From an uncultured Collinsella sp. (GTDB lineage: Bacteria; Actinomycetota; Coriobacteriia; Coriobacteriales; Coriobacteriaceae): a stretch of DNA of 25,470 nt. Below, in pieces: positions 7,216 through 15,524 of this stretch. Where the stretch lies: NCBI GenBank assembly GCA_958433005.1, contig CAUAWV010000034.1, positions 1 to 25,470 of the forward strand. The letters run 5' to 3'. How positions within the stretch are numbered: the stretch's first letter is position 1; the number at the start of each line of letters is the position of its first letter. The notes beneath the pieces were generated by a model, which worked only from the letters and a program-made list of their open reading frames with translations, had not been told where the DNA came from and made no database searches. The position numbers and the translations under genes are program-made.

Positions 7216-7251
7216 ACAACCCTCCCTACGTTCGGTCGCAGGGAGGGTTGT
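7216..7251 (-). promoter_or_regulatory. 12-bp hairpin containing the comF ribosome binding site
   Basis: Arms 7216-7227 (ACAACCCTCCCT) and 7240-7251 (AGGGAGGGTTGT) are perfect complements with a 12-nt loop. On the minus-strand transcript the 3' arm includes the Shine-Dalgarno GGGAGG of comF, whose TTG start is only a few bases away. It may hide the site from ribosomes. It might also be a terminator for ricT, but the tract after it (GTCTTG) is a poor U-run. Confidence 0.7.
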
Positions 7252-7269
7252 TGATTCAGCGCTATGATA

Positions 7270-7286
7270 CCCCGATGCGCTCGGGG
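7270..7286 (-). terminator. Small hairpin after ricT, possible weak terminator
   Basis: CCCCGA/TCGGGG arms with a 5-nt loop lie 29 nt beyond the ricT stop codon. The downstream bases on the minus strand (TATCATAGC) are AT-rich but not a T-run. It could be a weak terminator or a processing site. Confidence 0.35.
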
Positions 7287-7314
7287 CAAGGCGAGCTAAA
7301 TCCGCTCGCGGGCG

Positions 7315-9015
7315 TTATTCGCCGGCGGGCGGTTGTGGTGCAGACGAAGACAGGGTCGAGCCCTCGCCACCATCCTGGCGCGGCTTGCGGGAACGGCGAC
7401 GGCGACGGCGCTTTTGACCCTGGTCGGCCGAGCCCTCGCCACCGCGATCCTCGCGCGGCTCGCGCTCGTCGCGAGCGGCGCCACGCGAAGCCTTAGCAGC
7501 CGCTCCCCCGCCATCTCCGGGACGACGGCGCGTGACCTTGACCTCGCCATCCGAGACCTGATCGGCAACGGAGGGCACTGAGGGCTTCTGTTGCGTGCCC
7601 GAGGAATGGCGACGGCGCGGACGCGGCGCGCGCTCATCCTCGCCACGTGACTTGCCGCCCTTGTCGGCAGGCGCATCGGAGGCCGAGGCGCCCTTGGAAG
7701 CGGCACCAGCCTCGCGAGCAGCTGCGGCGCGGAAGACATCCTCGCGCTCCTCGCTCGACAGGTGACGGCGGCGGCGACGCGTGGGGTTCATACCACCGCC
7801 GCGATTCTGCTGCTGGGGCTGCTGAACCTCGCGCTCGCGAGAGGCGTTCTTGCCTGCAGCTGCAGCCTCGCCGACATCGCCCGAGCCCGCGCGCTTGCGA
7901 CGACGACGGCCACCGGCGGCCTCCTCGGCCTCAGGCGTTGCGGCATTGCCACGGCCCTTTCCGCGGCCACGGCCCTCGCCCTGCCCCTGACCGGCGCGAG
8001 CATCGGAATCGGCATCGCGACGACGGCGCTTGGGCATCGACGTACCGGCCAGACGGTCGGCGCTCGACAGGCCATCGCCCACGTCGACGCCGTTCTCGCG
8101 GTCGAGCTCCATGAGCGCCAGGCGCATCTCGGGCGACTCGATGCGCTCGAGCACGTCGCGCGTCACGCAGTCGGGGCGGCAGTTGCAGCCCTGCTCGGCG
8201 GCCTTCTTTTTGCAGCCCTCCGAGCAGGTCATATCGGCCAGGTTGACCTTAAAGACCTTGCCGTTCTCCAGGCGCAGCACCAGCTGCTCACGCGGCGTGT
8301 CATATTCCTGAATACGCGCCTTGCCGAGCGGCGTATCGATGAGCGTCTTCTTTTTGGGCGCACGGCTCTTAAAGTCCTTGTACGCTTCGAACTCATAGCG
8401 CAGGCAGCACATCAGGCGGCCGCAAACGCCGCTGATCTTGGAGGAATTGAGCGGCAGGTCCTGCTCTTTTGCCATGCGGATCGAGACGGGCTCAAACTGT
8501 CCGCCAAAGCGCGTGCAACAGAGCTCCTGGCCGCACTGGGCATAGCCGCCCACCAGGCGAGTCTCGTCGCGCACGCCGATCTGGCGCATGTCGACGCGAA
8601 TGTGCAGCGTCGAGGACAGATCCTTGACGAGCTGGCGAAAATCGACGCGCTCCTCGGCCGCAAAGTAGAACACGGCCTTCTCGCCGCCAAACAGGTACTC
8701 GACGCCGACCGGCTTCATCTCGAGGTCGAGTTCTTTGACCAGACGGCGGAAATCGACCATGGCCTCGTCGCCCTGGATGGCAAGATCGTCGGCAAGCTGC
8801 AGGTCAATGTCGCTCGCCACGCGCAGTACGGGCTTGAGCGGCTGACCGATCTCGTCTTGCGGCACCTCGAAGGGATCGGCCGTAACCAAGCCGATCTCGG
8901 TTCCGCGCTCGGTGGAGCAAATGGCATAATCGGCCTCGAGGATATCCAGGTCCTGCGGGTCAAACCACAGGTCGCGCGAGGCGTAGGTAAACTTAACGGG
9001 TACGACTAACGGCAT
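7315..9015 (-). CDS. ricT: RicT (YaaT, PSP1 domain) with extra Cys cluster and long Arg-rich tail
   Basis: A 566-residue PSP1-domain protein. In Bacillus, RicT (YaaT) with RicA and RicF forms an Fe-S complex that steers RNase Y processing and is needed for competence and sporulation. Residues 1-260 match the family: VKFTYASRDLWFD at the start, the PSP1 core, and the conserved Cys sets CGQELCC (161-167) and CGRLMCC (198-204). Additional cysteines follow at 264, 268, 277, 279 and 283. From about 325 to 566 there is a disordered, Arg/Gly/Glu-rich tail with five or more runs of three to six Arg, roughly doubling the usual length of about 275. It overlaps holB by 10 bp. The start ATG has AGGAAGG upstream. 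No ricA or ricF gene is visible here. Confidence 0.9.
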   Translation of the reverse strand: MPLVVPVKFTYASRDLWFDPQDLDILEADYAICSTERGTEIGLVTADPFEVPQDEIGQPLKPVLRVASDIDLQLADDLAIQGDEAMVDFRRLVKELDLEMKPVGVEYLFGGEKAVFYFAAEERVDFRQLVKDLSSTLHIRVDMRQIGVRDETRLVGGYAQCGQELCCTRFGGQFEPVSIRMAKEQDLPLNSSKISGVCGRLMCCLRYEFEAYKDFKSRAPKKKTLIDTPLGKARIQEYDTPREQLVLRLENGKVFKVNLADMTCSEGCKKKAAEQGCNCRPDCVTRDVLERIESPEMRLALMELDRENGVDVGDGLSSADRLAGTSMPKRRRRDADSDARAGQGQGEGRGRGKGRGNAATPEAEEAAGGRRRRKRAGSGDVGEAAAAGKNASREREVQQPQQQNRGGGMNPTRRRRRHLSSEEREDVFRAAAAREAGAASKGASASDAPADKGGKSRGEDERAPRPRRRHSSGTQQKPSVPSVADQVSDGEVKVTRRRPGDGGGAAAKASRGAARDEREPREDRGGEGSADQGQKRRRRRRSRKPRQDGGEGSTLSSSAPQPPAGE

Positions 9016-10133
9016 TTCAGTGCCTTCCTGATATCGAACAGCATGACCTCGATGGCCAGCTGGGGAGTAACGTTTCTGGCGATGTTGCGCTCGGCGGTCG
9101 CGACCGCCTCGAGCGCCTGGGTGGCACCCGCAACATTGGTCGCGGCGGCAAGCCGACCGATCGTGTCGCGCACGTCCTCGTTCACCACGTCGGCTGCCTC
9201 GTCCTGAAGTGTCAGCAGCACGTCGCGCATGAGCGTCCGCGCGCTCGCCAGCGCTTCCATGATACCCGAACGCTCGCGCGCGTTGAGTTCGCGCTTGTTG
9301 CGGTCCTCAAGCTGCTTCAATGCTCCACGCGACAGGTAGTCGGCGTTTTGCTCGAGTACCTTTTCCTGCGTGGACTTGACCTCGGCAAGCGGCGCCTTGA
9401 CGGCGACGATGAGCGACTTGGCGCGACTGAGCACGTCGGCCTCGTCGGCGGCAATGAGTGAGTCGATGGCACGGACCATCTGACGACGGGCGTCCTGGCG
9501 CTCGGCGCTCTTAAGAAACTCGATGCCGCGTGTGGGGCTTCCCGCCACGGCGACCGCCATGCGGCAACGCGCAGGGTCCTGACCGGTGGCGCGGCTCACG
9601 GCCTGCGCGGCGACGGCGGGCGATACCAGCCGAAACGGCACGCACTGGCAGCGGCTCACGATGGTGGGCAACATCACGTCTGCCGAGGTGCCCAGCAAGA
9701 TAAACATAACGCCATCGGGCGGCTCCTCGAGTGTTTTGAGCAGTGCGTTGGCGGTGTTAGCGCGCAGCCGCTCGGCACGGTCGATGATGTAGACCTTGGC
9801 CTTGGCGCGAATGGGCGCCAGAGGCACGTCATCGAGCAGCTCGCGGGTCTGGGCAATGAGGTAACCCGTGGCGCTCTCGGGCGTGTAATAGTGCACGTCG
9901 GGGTGCGTATGGCGGGCGACGCGCACGCAGCTATCGCATGAGCCGCAGCCATCCTGCTCGCACAGGAAGGCTTGGGCGAGCGCCCACGCGGCGTCGAGCT
10001 TGCCCGCGCCGGGAGCGCCCAAAAACAGGTAGGCGTGCGATGCGCGACCGCTAGCGACGGCATTGGTCAAAAAGTCACGCACGCGCTCTTGGGTGTCGAG
10101 CTTGGTCAGCAGGCTTGCCTGAGCAGGGGCCAT
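9006..10133 (-). CDS. holB: DNA polymerase III subunit delta'
   Basis: A 375-residue clamp-loader subunit of the replicative polymerase. The AAA+ domain shows SHAYLFLGAPGAGK (33-45), a four-Cys zinc module (C58, C63, C66, C69), the DEAD-box-like strand VYIIDRAERL, NALLKTLEEPP, and the sensor/SRC motif TIVSRCQ. I start it at the ATG at 10133, preceded by AAGGAGG inside the end of tmk and 1 nt after the tmk stop; an upstream in-frame start at 10154 would overlap tmk more and lacks a better ribosome site. The tmk-holB-ricT order is a conserved cluster also known from Firmicutes. Confidence 0.93.
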   Translation of the reverse strand: MAPAQASLLTKLDTQERVRDFLTNAVASGRASHAYLFLGAPGAGKLDAAWALAQAFLCEQDGCGSCDSCVRVARHTHPDVHYYTPESATGYLIAQTRELLDDVPLAPIRAKAKVYIIDRAERLRANTANALLKTLEEPPDGVMFILLGTSADVMLPTIVSRCQCVPFRLVSPAVAAQAVSRATGQDPARCRMAVAVAGSPTRGIEFLKSAERQDARRQMVRAIDSLIAADEADVLSRAKSLIVAVKAPLAEVKSTQEKVLEQNADYLSRGALKQLEDRNKRELNARERSGIMEALASARTLMRDVLLTLQDEAADVVNEDVRDTIGRLAAATNVAGATQALEAVATAERNIARNVTPQLAIEVMLFDIRKALKCR

Positions 10134-10134
10134 G

Positions 10135-10818
10135 TTACTCGGCCTCCTTGGCAAGCGCGGCGGCGACGGCTTCCTGCGGAATGTCGAGACCGTACGCGCG
10201 AACCTGCTCGACCGTCTTCTCGAAGACTTCCTCGACGGTCGTAGTGGCGTCGATGAGCTTTACGCGGTCTGGCTCCTCGGCAGCAATTGCGCAAAACCCC
10301 TCGTAGACACGCTCCTGGAATGCCATGCCCTTAGCCTCCATGCGATCTGCCGCGCCACGGGCTGCCATGCGCAGCGCCGCCTGCTCGGGCGTGATGTGGT
10401 AGACGAGTGTGAGCGCCGGGTGCGTTCCCGCGACGGCCAGGTTGTTGGCGTCGCGCACCATCTGGCGGTCGAGCCCATCGGCAAATGCCTGGTAGCAGGT
10501 CGTGGAATCGTAGAAGCGATCGCACAGGACCACCTTGCCGGCAGCGAGGGCGGGCGCGATGACCTCGTGCACCAGCTGGGCACGCGCAGCCTCGTAGAGC
10601 AACAGCTCGCAGGTATCGCCCATCGTCGTGTTGGCAGGGTCGAGCAGCAGGGCGCGAATCTTTTCGCTGATGGCAGTGCCGCCCGGCTCGCGCAGGCTCA
10701 CAACCTGATAGCCAGCGAGTTCGAGCGCGCGGGCAAGCAGGCGCGCCTGCGTGGACTTGCCGGCGCCATCGACGCCCTCGAGCGTAATGAAGCTATGTTG
10801 AGCGGGCTCAAAAGCCAT
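10135..10818 (-). CDS. tmk: Thymidylate kinase
   Basis: A 227-residue dTMP kinase that makes dTDP for DNA synthesis. P-loop GVDGAGKST is at 15-23, with LREPGGTAISEKIRALLL (the family's EPGGT-x-G-E-x-IR signature), CDRFYDSTTCYQA, and a LID region around AADRMEAKGMAFQERV. The length is typical. The start ATG at 10818 has AGGAAGGGG upstream. It heads the tmk-holB-ricT-comF transcription unit; upstream on the same strand lies a large palindrome and then an opposite-strand gene. Confidence 0.96.
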   Translation of the reverse strand: MAFEPAQHSFITLEGVDGAGKSTQARLLARALELAGYQVVSLREPGGTAISEKIRALLLDPANTTMGDTCELLLYEAARAQLVHEVIAPALAAGKVVLCDRFYDSTTCYQAFADGLDRQMVRDANNLAVAGTHPALTLVYHITPEQAALRMAARGAADRMEAKGMAFQERVYEGFCAIAAEEPDRVKLIDATTTVEEVFEKTVEQVRAYGLDIPQEAVAAALAKEAE

Positions 10819-10922
10819 GGGCGCAGCCCCTTCCTACAAGGCGCGTAAATGCAGATATATCAACCAAGCCATGATACCCCAGTGCTCGGCGCGTCCCCAA
10901 TGGCTAAAGGCGCCTTTCCAAA

Positions 10923-10987
10923 GTTGCGGTGAAATAGGGACTGATTGAAGCTCTGAGACCGCCAAACAGTCCCTATTTCACCGCAAC
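10923..10987. repeat. Palindrome A, perfect 21-bp arms with AGGGAC core
   Basis: Arms 10923-10943 and 10967-10987 are exact reverse complements (GTTGCGG...AGGGACTG against its complement), separated by 23 nt. It lies between tmk (minus) and the zinc-ribbon gene (plus), so it is not a downstream terminator for either, and it has no T-run. It shares the GGGAC core with four other elements in this window. Confidence 0.9.
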
Positions 10988-11014
10988 GTATGATGGGGAA
11001 TTTTGGATGCTGGG

Positions 11015-11020
11015 TATAAT
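11015..11020 (+). promoter_or_regulatory. Candidate -10 box of the zinc-ribbon gene
   Basis: A perfect TATAAT lies 38 nt before the start codon. No convincing -35 is seen at the right distance, where the sequence is GATGGG-like. Confidence 0.4.
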
Positions 11021-11057
11021 CGTCGTATTGCATTGAAATGTGGCGAAAGGAGTGGCA

Positions 11058-12032
11058 ATGTCTCGGTATTGCGCCTCGTGCGGCAAGCTTCTTGAAGATA
11101 ATGCCAAGTTCTGCACCTCGTGCGGTGCACCCGTTGAGCAAACAGCCGCGAGCGATAGCCAGCCCGCTTTTGAGCAGACCGGCTCCCTTGATACGCCGCA
11201 AGCCAAGGCGGACGACCCCCTCGCCTATAGCCCCGACCCCGCCGCAAGGACCGAGGCCGTCGAGACCACGCAGCGCATACCCGTCGCGAGCGGCTCGCCC
11301 CAACAGCAGCCGGCTCCCGCATACGCGCCCGCTTCGCCACAGACCCCCGCTCCCAAAAAGAGCGGCACCGGGCCGCTTATCGCCGTTATCGTTGTGCTGG
11401 TGGCGATCATCATCGCCCTGGTCATCTTCTTTGCGATCAGACCGTTCGACAACGCCGCCACGCAGACGACTGCCGAGGTAGCTAAGCTGCACCATGACGT
11501 CGACGACGATGACCTAAAGCCTCTCGGCAATCCCAACAGCCTGTACGACGATGACGACGAGGATGGCGGCGAAGCAACGCTCTCCGAGCAGAACCTCTAC
11601 CGTCGCCTGAGCGAATACTACGACCTGCTCGAAGATCTCGACAGCCAGGTCCGTGGCTGCGCGCAGAACTTCAACGGCAACTATCTGGAAGAGGATCGAA
11701 CCACCCGTCAAAATCTCGCCGACGTCGCCGAGCGCACGGAGGACACCATCGAGCAGTATTACGACATCGTCGAGGACCTGGACGTCCCGACGAGCTCCAA
11801 GAACTACAGCTCCTGGAAGGATATCATCGCCCTGTACGACGACCTGGATCACCGCATTGACGCAATCTGTGATGCCTGGGAGATCAGCCTGAAATACGCC
11901 AAGCCTGCGGACCACAAGAATGAGATCGTGGCGCCGCTGTCGCGCGACAACGTGGCGGGCACCAATGACAATAAGTACCGCCTAGACTTTGAGGAGCGCT
12001 ATCCCGGCGCCAAGCCTGTCGAGGTGAACTAG
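11058..12032 (+). CDS. Zinc-ribbon single-pass membrane protein with acidic extracellular domain
   Basis: A 324-residue protein of unknown role. An N-terminal zinc ribbon (C5xxC8, C19xxC22; RYCASCGKLLEDNAKFCTSCG) is followed by a Pro/Ala/Gln-rich linker to about 100, one transmembrane helix at 106-128 (PLIAVIVVLVAIIIALVIFF), and an outward-facing acidic domain from 135 on. That domain has Asp runs (VDDDD, YDDDDEDGG) and then predicted helices with repeated DLLEDLD- and DIVEDLD-like segments. ATG at 11058 with AAAGGAG upstream. It is the only plus-strand gene between 1 and 19238 and sits between palindromes A and B, which together bracket it. Confidence 0.85.
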   Translation: MSRYCASCGKLLEDNAKFCTSCGAPVEQTAASDSQPAFEQTGSLDTPQAKADDPLAYSPDPAARTEAVETTQRIPVASGSPQQQPAPAYAPASPQTPAPKKSGTGPLIAVIVVLVAIIIALVIFFAIRPFDNAATQTTAEVAKLHHDVDDDDLKPLGNPNSLYDDDDEDGGEATLSEQNLYRRLSEYYDLLEDLDSQVRGCAQNFNGNYLEEDRTTRQNLADVAERTEDTIEQYYDIVEDLDVPTSSKNYSSWKDIIALYDDLDHRIDAICDAWEISLKYAKPADHKNEIVAPLSRDNVAGTNDNKYRLDFEERYPGAKPVEVN

Positions 12033-12050
12033 CGCTTTGTCGTTCCCGAG

Positions 12051-12108
12051 CCGGCAGTTAGGGACGTTCCTAAACTGCCGGCAGAAAAGGAACGTCCCTA
12101 ACTGCCGG
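12051..12108. repeat. Palindrome B, perfect 21-bp arms with AGGGAC core
   Basis: Arms 12051-12071 (CCGGCAGTTAGGGACGTTCC plus T) and 12088-12108 are exact reverse complements around a 16-nt spacer that itself contains CTGCCGGCAG. It starts 19 nt after the zinc-ribbon gene's stop and ends just before a separate terminator, so it is not needed for termination. Confidence 0.9.
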
Positions 12109-12110
12109 TC

Positions 12111-12152
12111 AAAAAAACGAGCGAGGATCGCGGGGTCCTCGCTCGTTTTTTT
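12111..12152. terminator. Bidirectional terminator between the zinc-ribbon gene and topA
   Basis: A-run of 7, stem CGAGCGAGGA/TCCTCGCTCG (perfect 10 bp), then a T-run of 7. The symmetry serves both converging genes. Confidence 0.92.
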
Positions 12153-12174
12153 GGGCAATGTTTCGACTGCGCCG

Positions 12175-14751
12175 TTACTTGTCGGCGGCTGCTTTCTTGG
12201 CAGTCGACTTCTTCGCGGTCGTCTTCTTGGCGGCAGTGGCTTTCTTAGCCGTCGTCTTCTTTGCCGCGCTCGCCTTGGTTGTGGTCTTGCGACCGCGGGC
12301 GGGCTTCTTCTCCTTGGTCGGGCAGTCCATGTTGACGCAGATACGCCACGGACCGCGCGCCGTGTTGACCACCACGATGGGGGCGCCGCACTCGGGGCAG
12401 GTCTCGCCCGTCGCCTCGAGCTTGCCGCGCGCCGGCAGCGGATAGCTCACGCCGCAGTCATCGTAGTTGGTGCAGCGGATAAAGCGCTTGCCGCTCTTCT
12501 CGCTCTTGTGCGCGATCAGGTCGCCGTGACGTCCGGCCTCGGCACACACCTTGCACTCGCCCACCTTAAGATCGGGCTCGTAGTTGGTGGGGCACGTGGG
12601 GTTCACGCAGATCTCGAAGGCCTTCTGGCGGAATGGCTGGCACTTGATGCGCGGCGCGCCGCACTCGGGGCACACGGCGGCCTCGCCCTCGAGCGGGCTC
12701 ACCTTGACGCCACTCGGCACCGGATAGGTCACGTCGCAGTCGGGCCAACCCATGCAGCCGATAAAGCTGCCGCGGGTCTTGGCGCTCGTCTTCATAACCA
12801 GGTCCTTGCCGCACTTGGGGCAGGCGCCCACGCGCGCATCGGCCGTGACGGCGTCGCTGATGGCGTCGCCCAGCTCCTGCGTATGCTTGAGCAGCTCGTC
12901 GAGCACGCCGGCCAGCAGCGCACGCGAGTGCGTCACGACATGCTCTTCGGTGTCCTCGCCGCGCTCGACGCGAGTCATGTCGCCGTCGAGCTCGCTGGTC
13001 ATATCGGGGCTCGTGATGCGCGGGGCAAACTGCGTCAGCGCGTCAATGATGGCGATGCCCAGCTGGCTCGGCTCCACGGGATCGTTTTTGAGGTAGCGCA
13101 CGGCGTACAGGCGCTCGATGATACTCGCGCGCGTGGACTTGGTGCCCAGGCCGCGCTTTTCCATCTCCTGCACGAGCTTGCCCTGGCTGTAGCGCGCGGG
13201 CGGCTCGGTCTGCTTGGCCTCAAGCTTAATGTCGAACACGTCGACCGTGTCGCCCTGCTCAAGCGGCGGCATCTGCTCATCGCGCTTAAGACCGTACGGG
13301 TACGCCTCGCGGAAACCCGGGGTCACGAGCACGTCGCCCGAGGCCACGAACGGCTCACCGTTCACATCGAGCTCGAGCTTGGTGTTCTCGATAGTCGCGG
13401 GACCCATGAGCGTCGCCAGGAAGCGACGGGCGATGAGGTCGTAGAGCTTGCGCTGGCCGCCATCGAGCGTGGACGGATCGCCCTCGCCCGTGGGGTAGAT
13501 AGGCGGGTGGTCGGTGGTCTCGACCTTGCCGCGCGTGGGCTTCATGGGGCCGGCGAGCACCTTTTTGCACACGGGCGCCAGCGCCGGGTTGATCTTTGCC
13601 AGGTCGCTCACCACGGCGCCCAGATCGAGCGTCGCGGGATACACGGTGTTGTCGACACGCGGGTAGCTGATGAGACCGGCCATGTAGAGGGACTCGGCGA
13701 TGCGCATGGTACGCGCAGGTGAGATGCCCTCGGCCGCGGCGGCAGCCTGCAGCGAGGTCGTCGCAAACGGCGTGGGCGGCTGCTGCTTACGCGAGCGCTT
13801 GGTCACCGCGGCGACGGTTGCCGTCGTAGCGCCGTCAACGTGACCGTACGCCGTCTCAGCAGCATCCTTGTCGGTAAAGCGCGCCGTCTTGTGCGCGATC
13901 TTAAAGCGATCGTCCTCGGCAGCGCCTTGCGCGGCGCCCATGCCGCGAATCTGCCAATAGTCCTCGGGCACAAACGCCATGCGCTCGCGCTCGCGCTCGA
14001 CCACCAGGGCAAGCGTCGGCGTCTGCACGCGGCCGGCGGAACGCACGTTGCCAAAGCCGCCAAACTTGGCGAGCGTCAGGTAGCGCGTGAGCACCGCACC
14101 CCAAATGAGGTCGATGTGCTGACGGCTCTCGCCGGCGTCGGCCAGGTTCTGGTCGAGCGAGACAAGGTTATCGAAGGCCTGCGTGATCTCGGCCTTGGTA
14201 AACGAAGAATACTGGGCGCGGGCGACCGGCAAGTCGGGCGCCACCTCGCGCACCTTGTTGAGGGCGTCCGAACCGATCAGCTCGCCCTCGCGATCGAAGT
14301 CCGTGGCGATGATGACACTGTCGGACTTTTTGGCGAGGTTCTTGAGCGAGCGGATGAGTTCCTTCTCGGCCGGCAGCTTAATGACGGGTGCCCAGGTGAG
14401 ATACGGCAGACTCTCGAGCTTCCAGCCCTTGATGGAGATGCCGTCGGCAAGAAACGGCTTGCGCTTGGTGTCGTAGGGCGGGCGTGCCAGGCCATCGGGC
14501 ATGTCGGCCGGTAGCATCTCACCGTCCTCGGTAACCGAATACCAGCCCAGCTTTTTATCGAACAGCACGCTGTCGCAAAAATCGGGCGCAAGGATGTGAC
14601 CGGCCAGGCCGATGGTCACGCACTCCTCGCCCTTCCACTCAAAACGGTAGATGGCGGTGTTGTACACCTTGTCCTTTTTGGGCTTGCCCGTGGACAGACG
14701 CTCGGCGATCTGGCGCGCGGCGTCGTTTTTCTCGGCGATGATGAGCTTCAA
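12175..14751 (-). CDS. topA: DNA topoisomerase, type IA, with four zinc ribbons and Lys-rich tail
   Basis: An 858-residue type IA topoisomerase that relaxes negative supercoils by single-strand passage. The Toprim domain has Glu7 (LIIAEKNDAA) and the metal triad D151-F-D153-R-E155. The active-site tyrosine is Tyr363 in GLISYPRVDNTVYP. Four C4 zinc ribbons run from 644 to 810 (starting at Cys644, 694, 733 and 785). Residues 813-858 are a Lys/Ala/Thr tail (KKTTAKK repeats), as in other actinobacterial enzymes. The N-terminus resembles the archaeal/topoisomerase III style more than E. coli TopA, so assignment between TopA and TopB is not absolute. The start is TTG at 14751 with GGAG 6 nt before. 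It follows hypB by 54 nt. Confidence 0.92.
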   Translation of the reverse strand: MKLIIAEKNDAARQIAERLSTGKPKKDKVYNTAIYRFEWKGEECVTIGLAGHILAPDFCDSVLFDKKLGWYSVTEDGEMLPADMPDGLARPPYDTKRKPFLADGISIKGWKLESLPYLTWAPVIKLPAEKELIRSLKNLAKKSDSVIIATDFDREGELIGSDALNKVREVAPDLPVARAQYSSFTKAEITQAFDNLVSLDQNLADAGESRQHIDLIWGAVLTRYLTLAKFGGFGNVRSAGRVQTPTLALVVERERERMAFVPEDYWQIRGMGAAQGAAEDDRFKIAHKTARFTDKDAAETAYGHVDGATTATVAAVTKRSRKQQPPTPFATTSLQAAAAAEGISPARTMRIAESLYMAGLISYPRVDNTVYPATLDLGAVVSDLAKINPALAPVCKKVLAGPMKPTRGKVETTDHPPIYPTGEGDPSTLDGGQRKLYDLIARRFLATLMGPATIENTKLELDVNGEPFVASGDVLVTPGFREAYPYGLKRDEQMPPLEQGDTVDVFDIKLEAKQTEPPARYSQGKLVQEMEKRGLGTKSTRASIIERLYAVRYLKNDPVEPSQLGIAIIDALTQFAPRITSPDMTSELDGDMTRVERGEDTEEHVVTHSRALLAGVLDELLKHTQELGDAISDAVTADARVGACPKCGKDLVMKTSAKTRGSFIGCMGWPDCDVTYPVPSGVKVSPLEGEAAVCPECGAPRIKCQPFRQKAFEICVNPTCPTNYEPDLKVGECKVCAEAGRHGDLIAHKSEKSGKRFIRCTNYDDCGVSYPLPARGKLEATGETCPECGAPIVVVNTARGPWRICVNMDCPTKEKKPARGRKTTTKASAAKKTTAKKATAAKKTTAKKSTAKKAAADK

Positions 14752-14805
14752 AAGAGGCTCCTATCTCATGTCTCTGCGGCTGCGCCCGCGCTTATGGCGG
14801 CCGAC

Positions 14806-15489
14806 TTACGCCCTTGCTTGCTCGATCTGCCCGATGAGCCAATCGCACCAGGCATCCATGCCCTCGCCCTTGCGCGCGCTCACGGCAAACCGCGGCGCCT
14901 GCGGATTGAGGTCATCGAGTGTCTTAGTATACCTATCCATGTCAAAATCGAAAGCCGGGGCCACGTCGACCTTATTGAGCAGCTGCGCGCCGGCGTGCTG
15001 GAAGATGCCCGGGTACTTGATGGGCTTGTCGTCGCCCTCAGGCACCGAGAGAATCATGATGGACAGGTTCTCGCCCAGGTCAAAGTCGACCGGGCAGACC
15101 AGGTTGCCCACGTTTTCGATAAAGATGACATCGATGTTTTGAAGGCCCACCGCTTGGTCGAAGGCGTCGACGGCCTCCATGATCATGTTGCCCTCGAGGT
15201 GGCACAGACCACCCGTGTTGATCTGGATGGCGGGCATGCCGGCTTCCTTCATGATGATGGCGTCGACGTCCGAGGCGATATCGCCCTCGATGACGGCACA
15301 GCGCAGGCCGGCTTTGTCACGCAGGCGCTCGTTGGTGCCCAGGATCGTGGTGGTCTTGCCCGAACCGGGGCTCGACAGCACATTGATCACATAGGTGCCT
15401 GCCTCATTAAATCGCTGACGCAGCTGGTCTGCCAGACGCTCGTTGCGCGACAGGATCGGCGATGCGATATCAATCGTTTTCTCGGCCAT
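14806..15489 (-). CDS. hypB: Hydrogenase nickel incorporation GTPase HypB
   Basis: A 227-residue metallo-GTPase that delivers nickel to [NiFe]-hydrogenase precursors together with HypA. G1 SSPGSGKT is at 39-46, the GD at 69-70 (EGDIASDVDA), the intrinsic metal site C96-H97 plus C132 (GGLCHLEGN and NLVCPVDFD), and the G4 motif NKVD at 172-175. It lacks the N-terminal CxxCGC motif and the His-rich stretch that some HypBs use for nickel storage. ATG at 15489 with AAGGAG 8 nt before; a GTG at 15498 is too close to that site. It lies 35 nt after hypA. No hydrogenase structural genes are in the window. Confidence 0.95.
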   Translation of the reverse strand: MAEKTIDIASPILSRNERLADQLRQRFNEAGTYVINVLSSPGSGKTTTILGTNERLRDKAGLRCAVIEGDIASDVDAIIMKEAGMPAIQINTGGLCHLEGNMIMEAVDAFDQAVGLQNIDVIFIENVGNLVCPVDFDLGENLSIMILSVPEGDDKPIKYPGIFQHAGAQLLNKVDVAPAFDFDMDRYTKTLDDLNPQAPRFAVSARKGEGMDAWCDWLIGQIEQARA

Positions 15490-15524
15490 ACTCGGCACTC
15501 CTTACTTCTGCCATTTGGTGACGG

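Noticed and set aside
7762..9009. Long open frame on the plus strand opposite ricT (about 415 codons)
   Set aside because: It is the mirror of a clearly recognisable RicT gene. GC-rich codon bias opens the opposite frame, and its product is a low-complexity Ala/Leu/His sequence without homology.
12037..13722. Long plus-strand open frame opposite topA (about 560 codons)
   Set aside because: It overlaps palindrome B, the terminator and the zinc-ribbon coding part of topA. It is a shadow frame rich in Ala, Leu, Arg and His.
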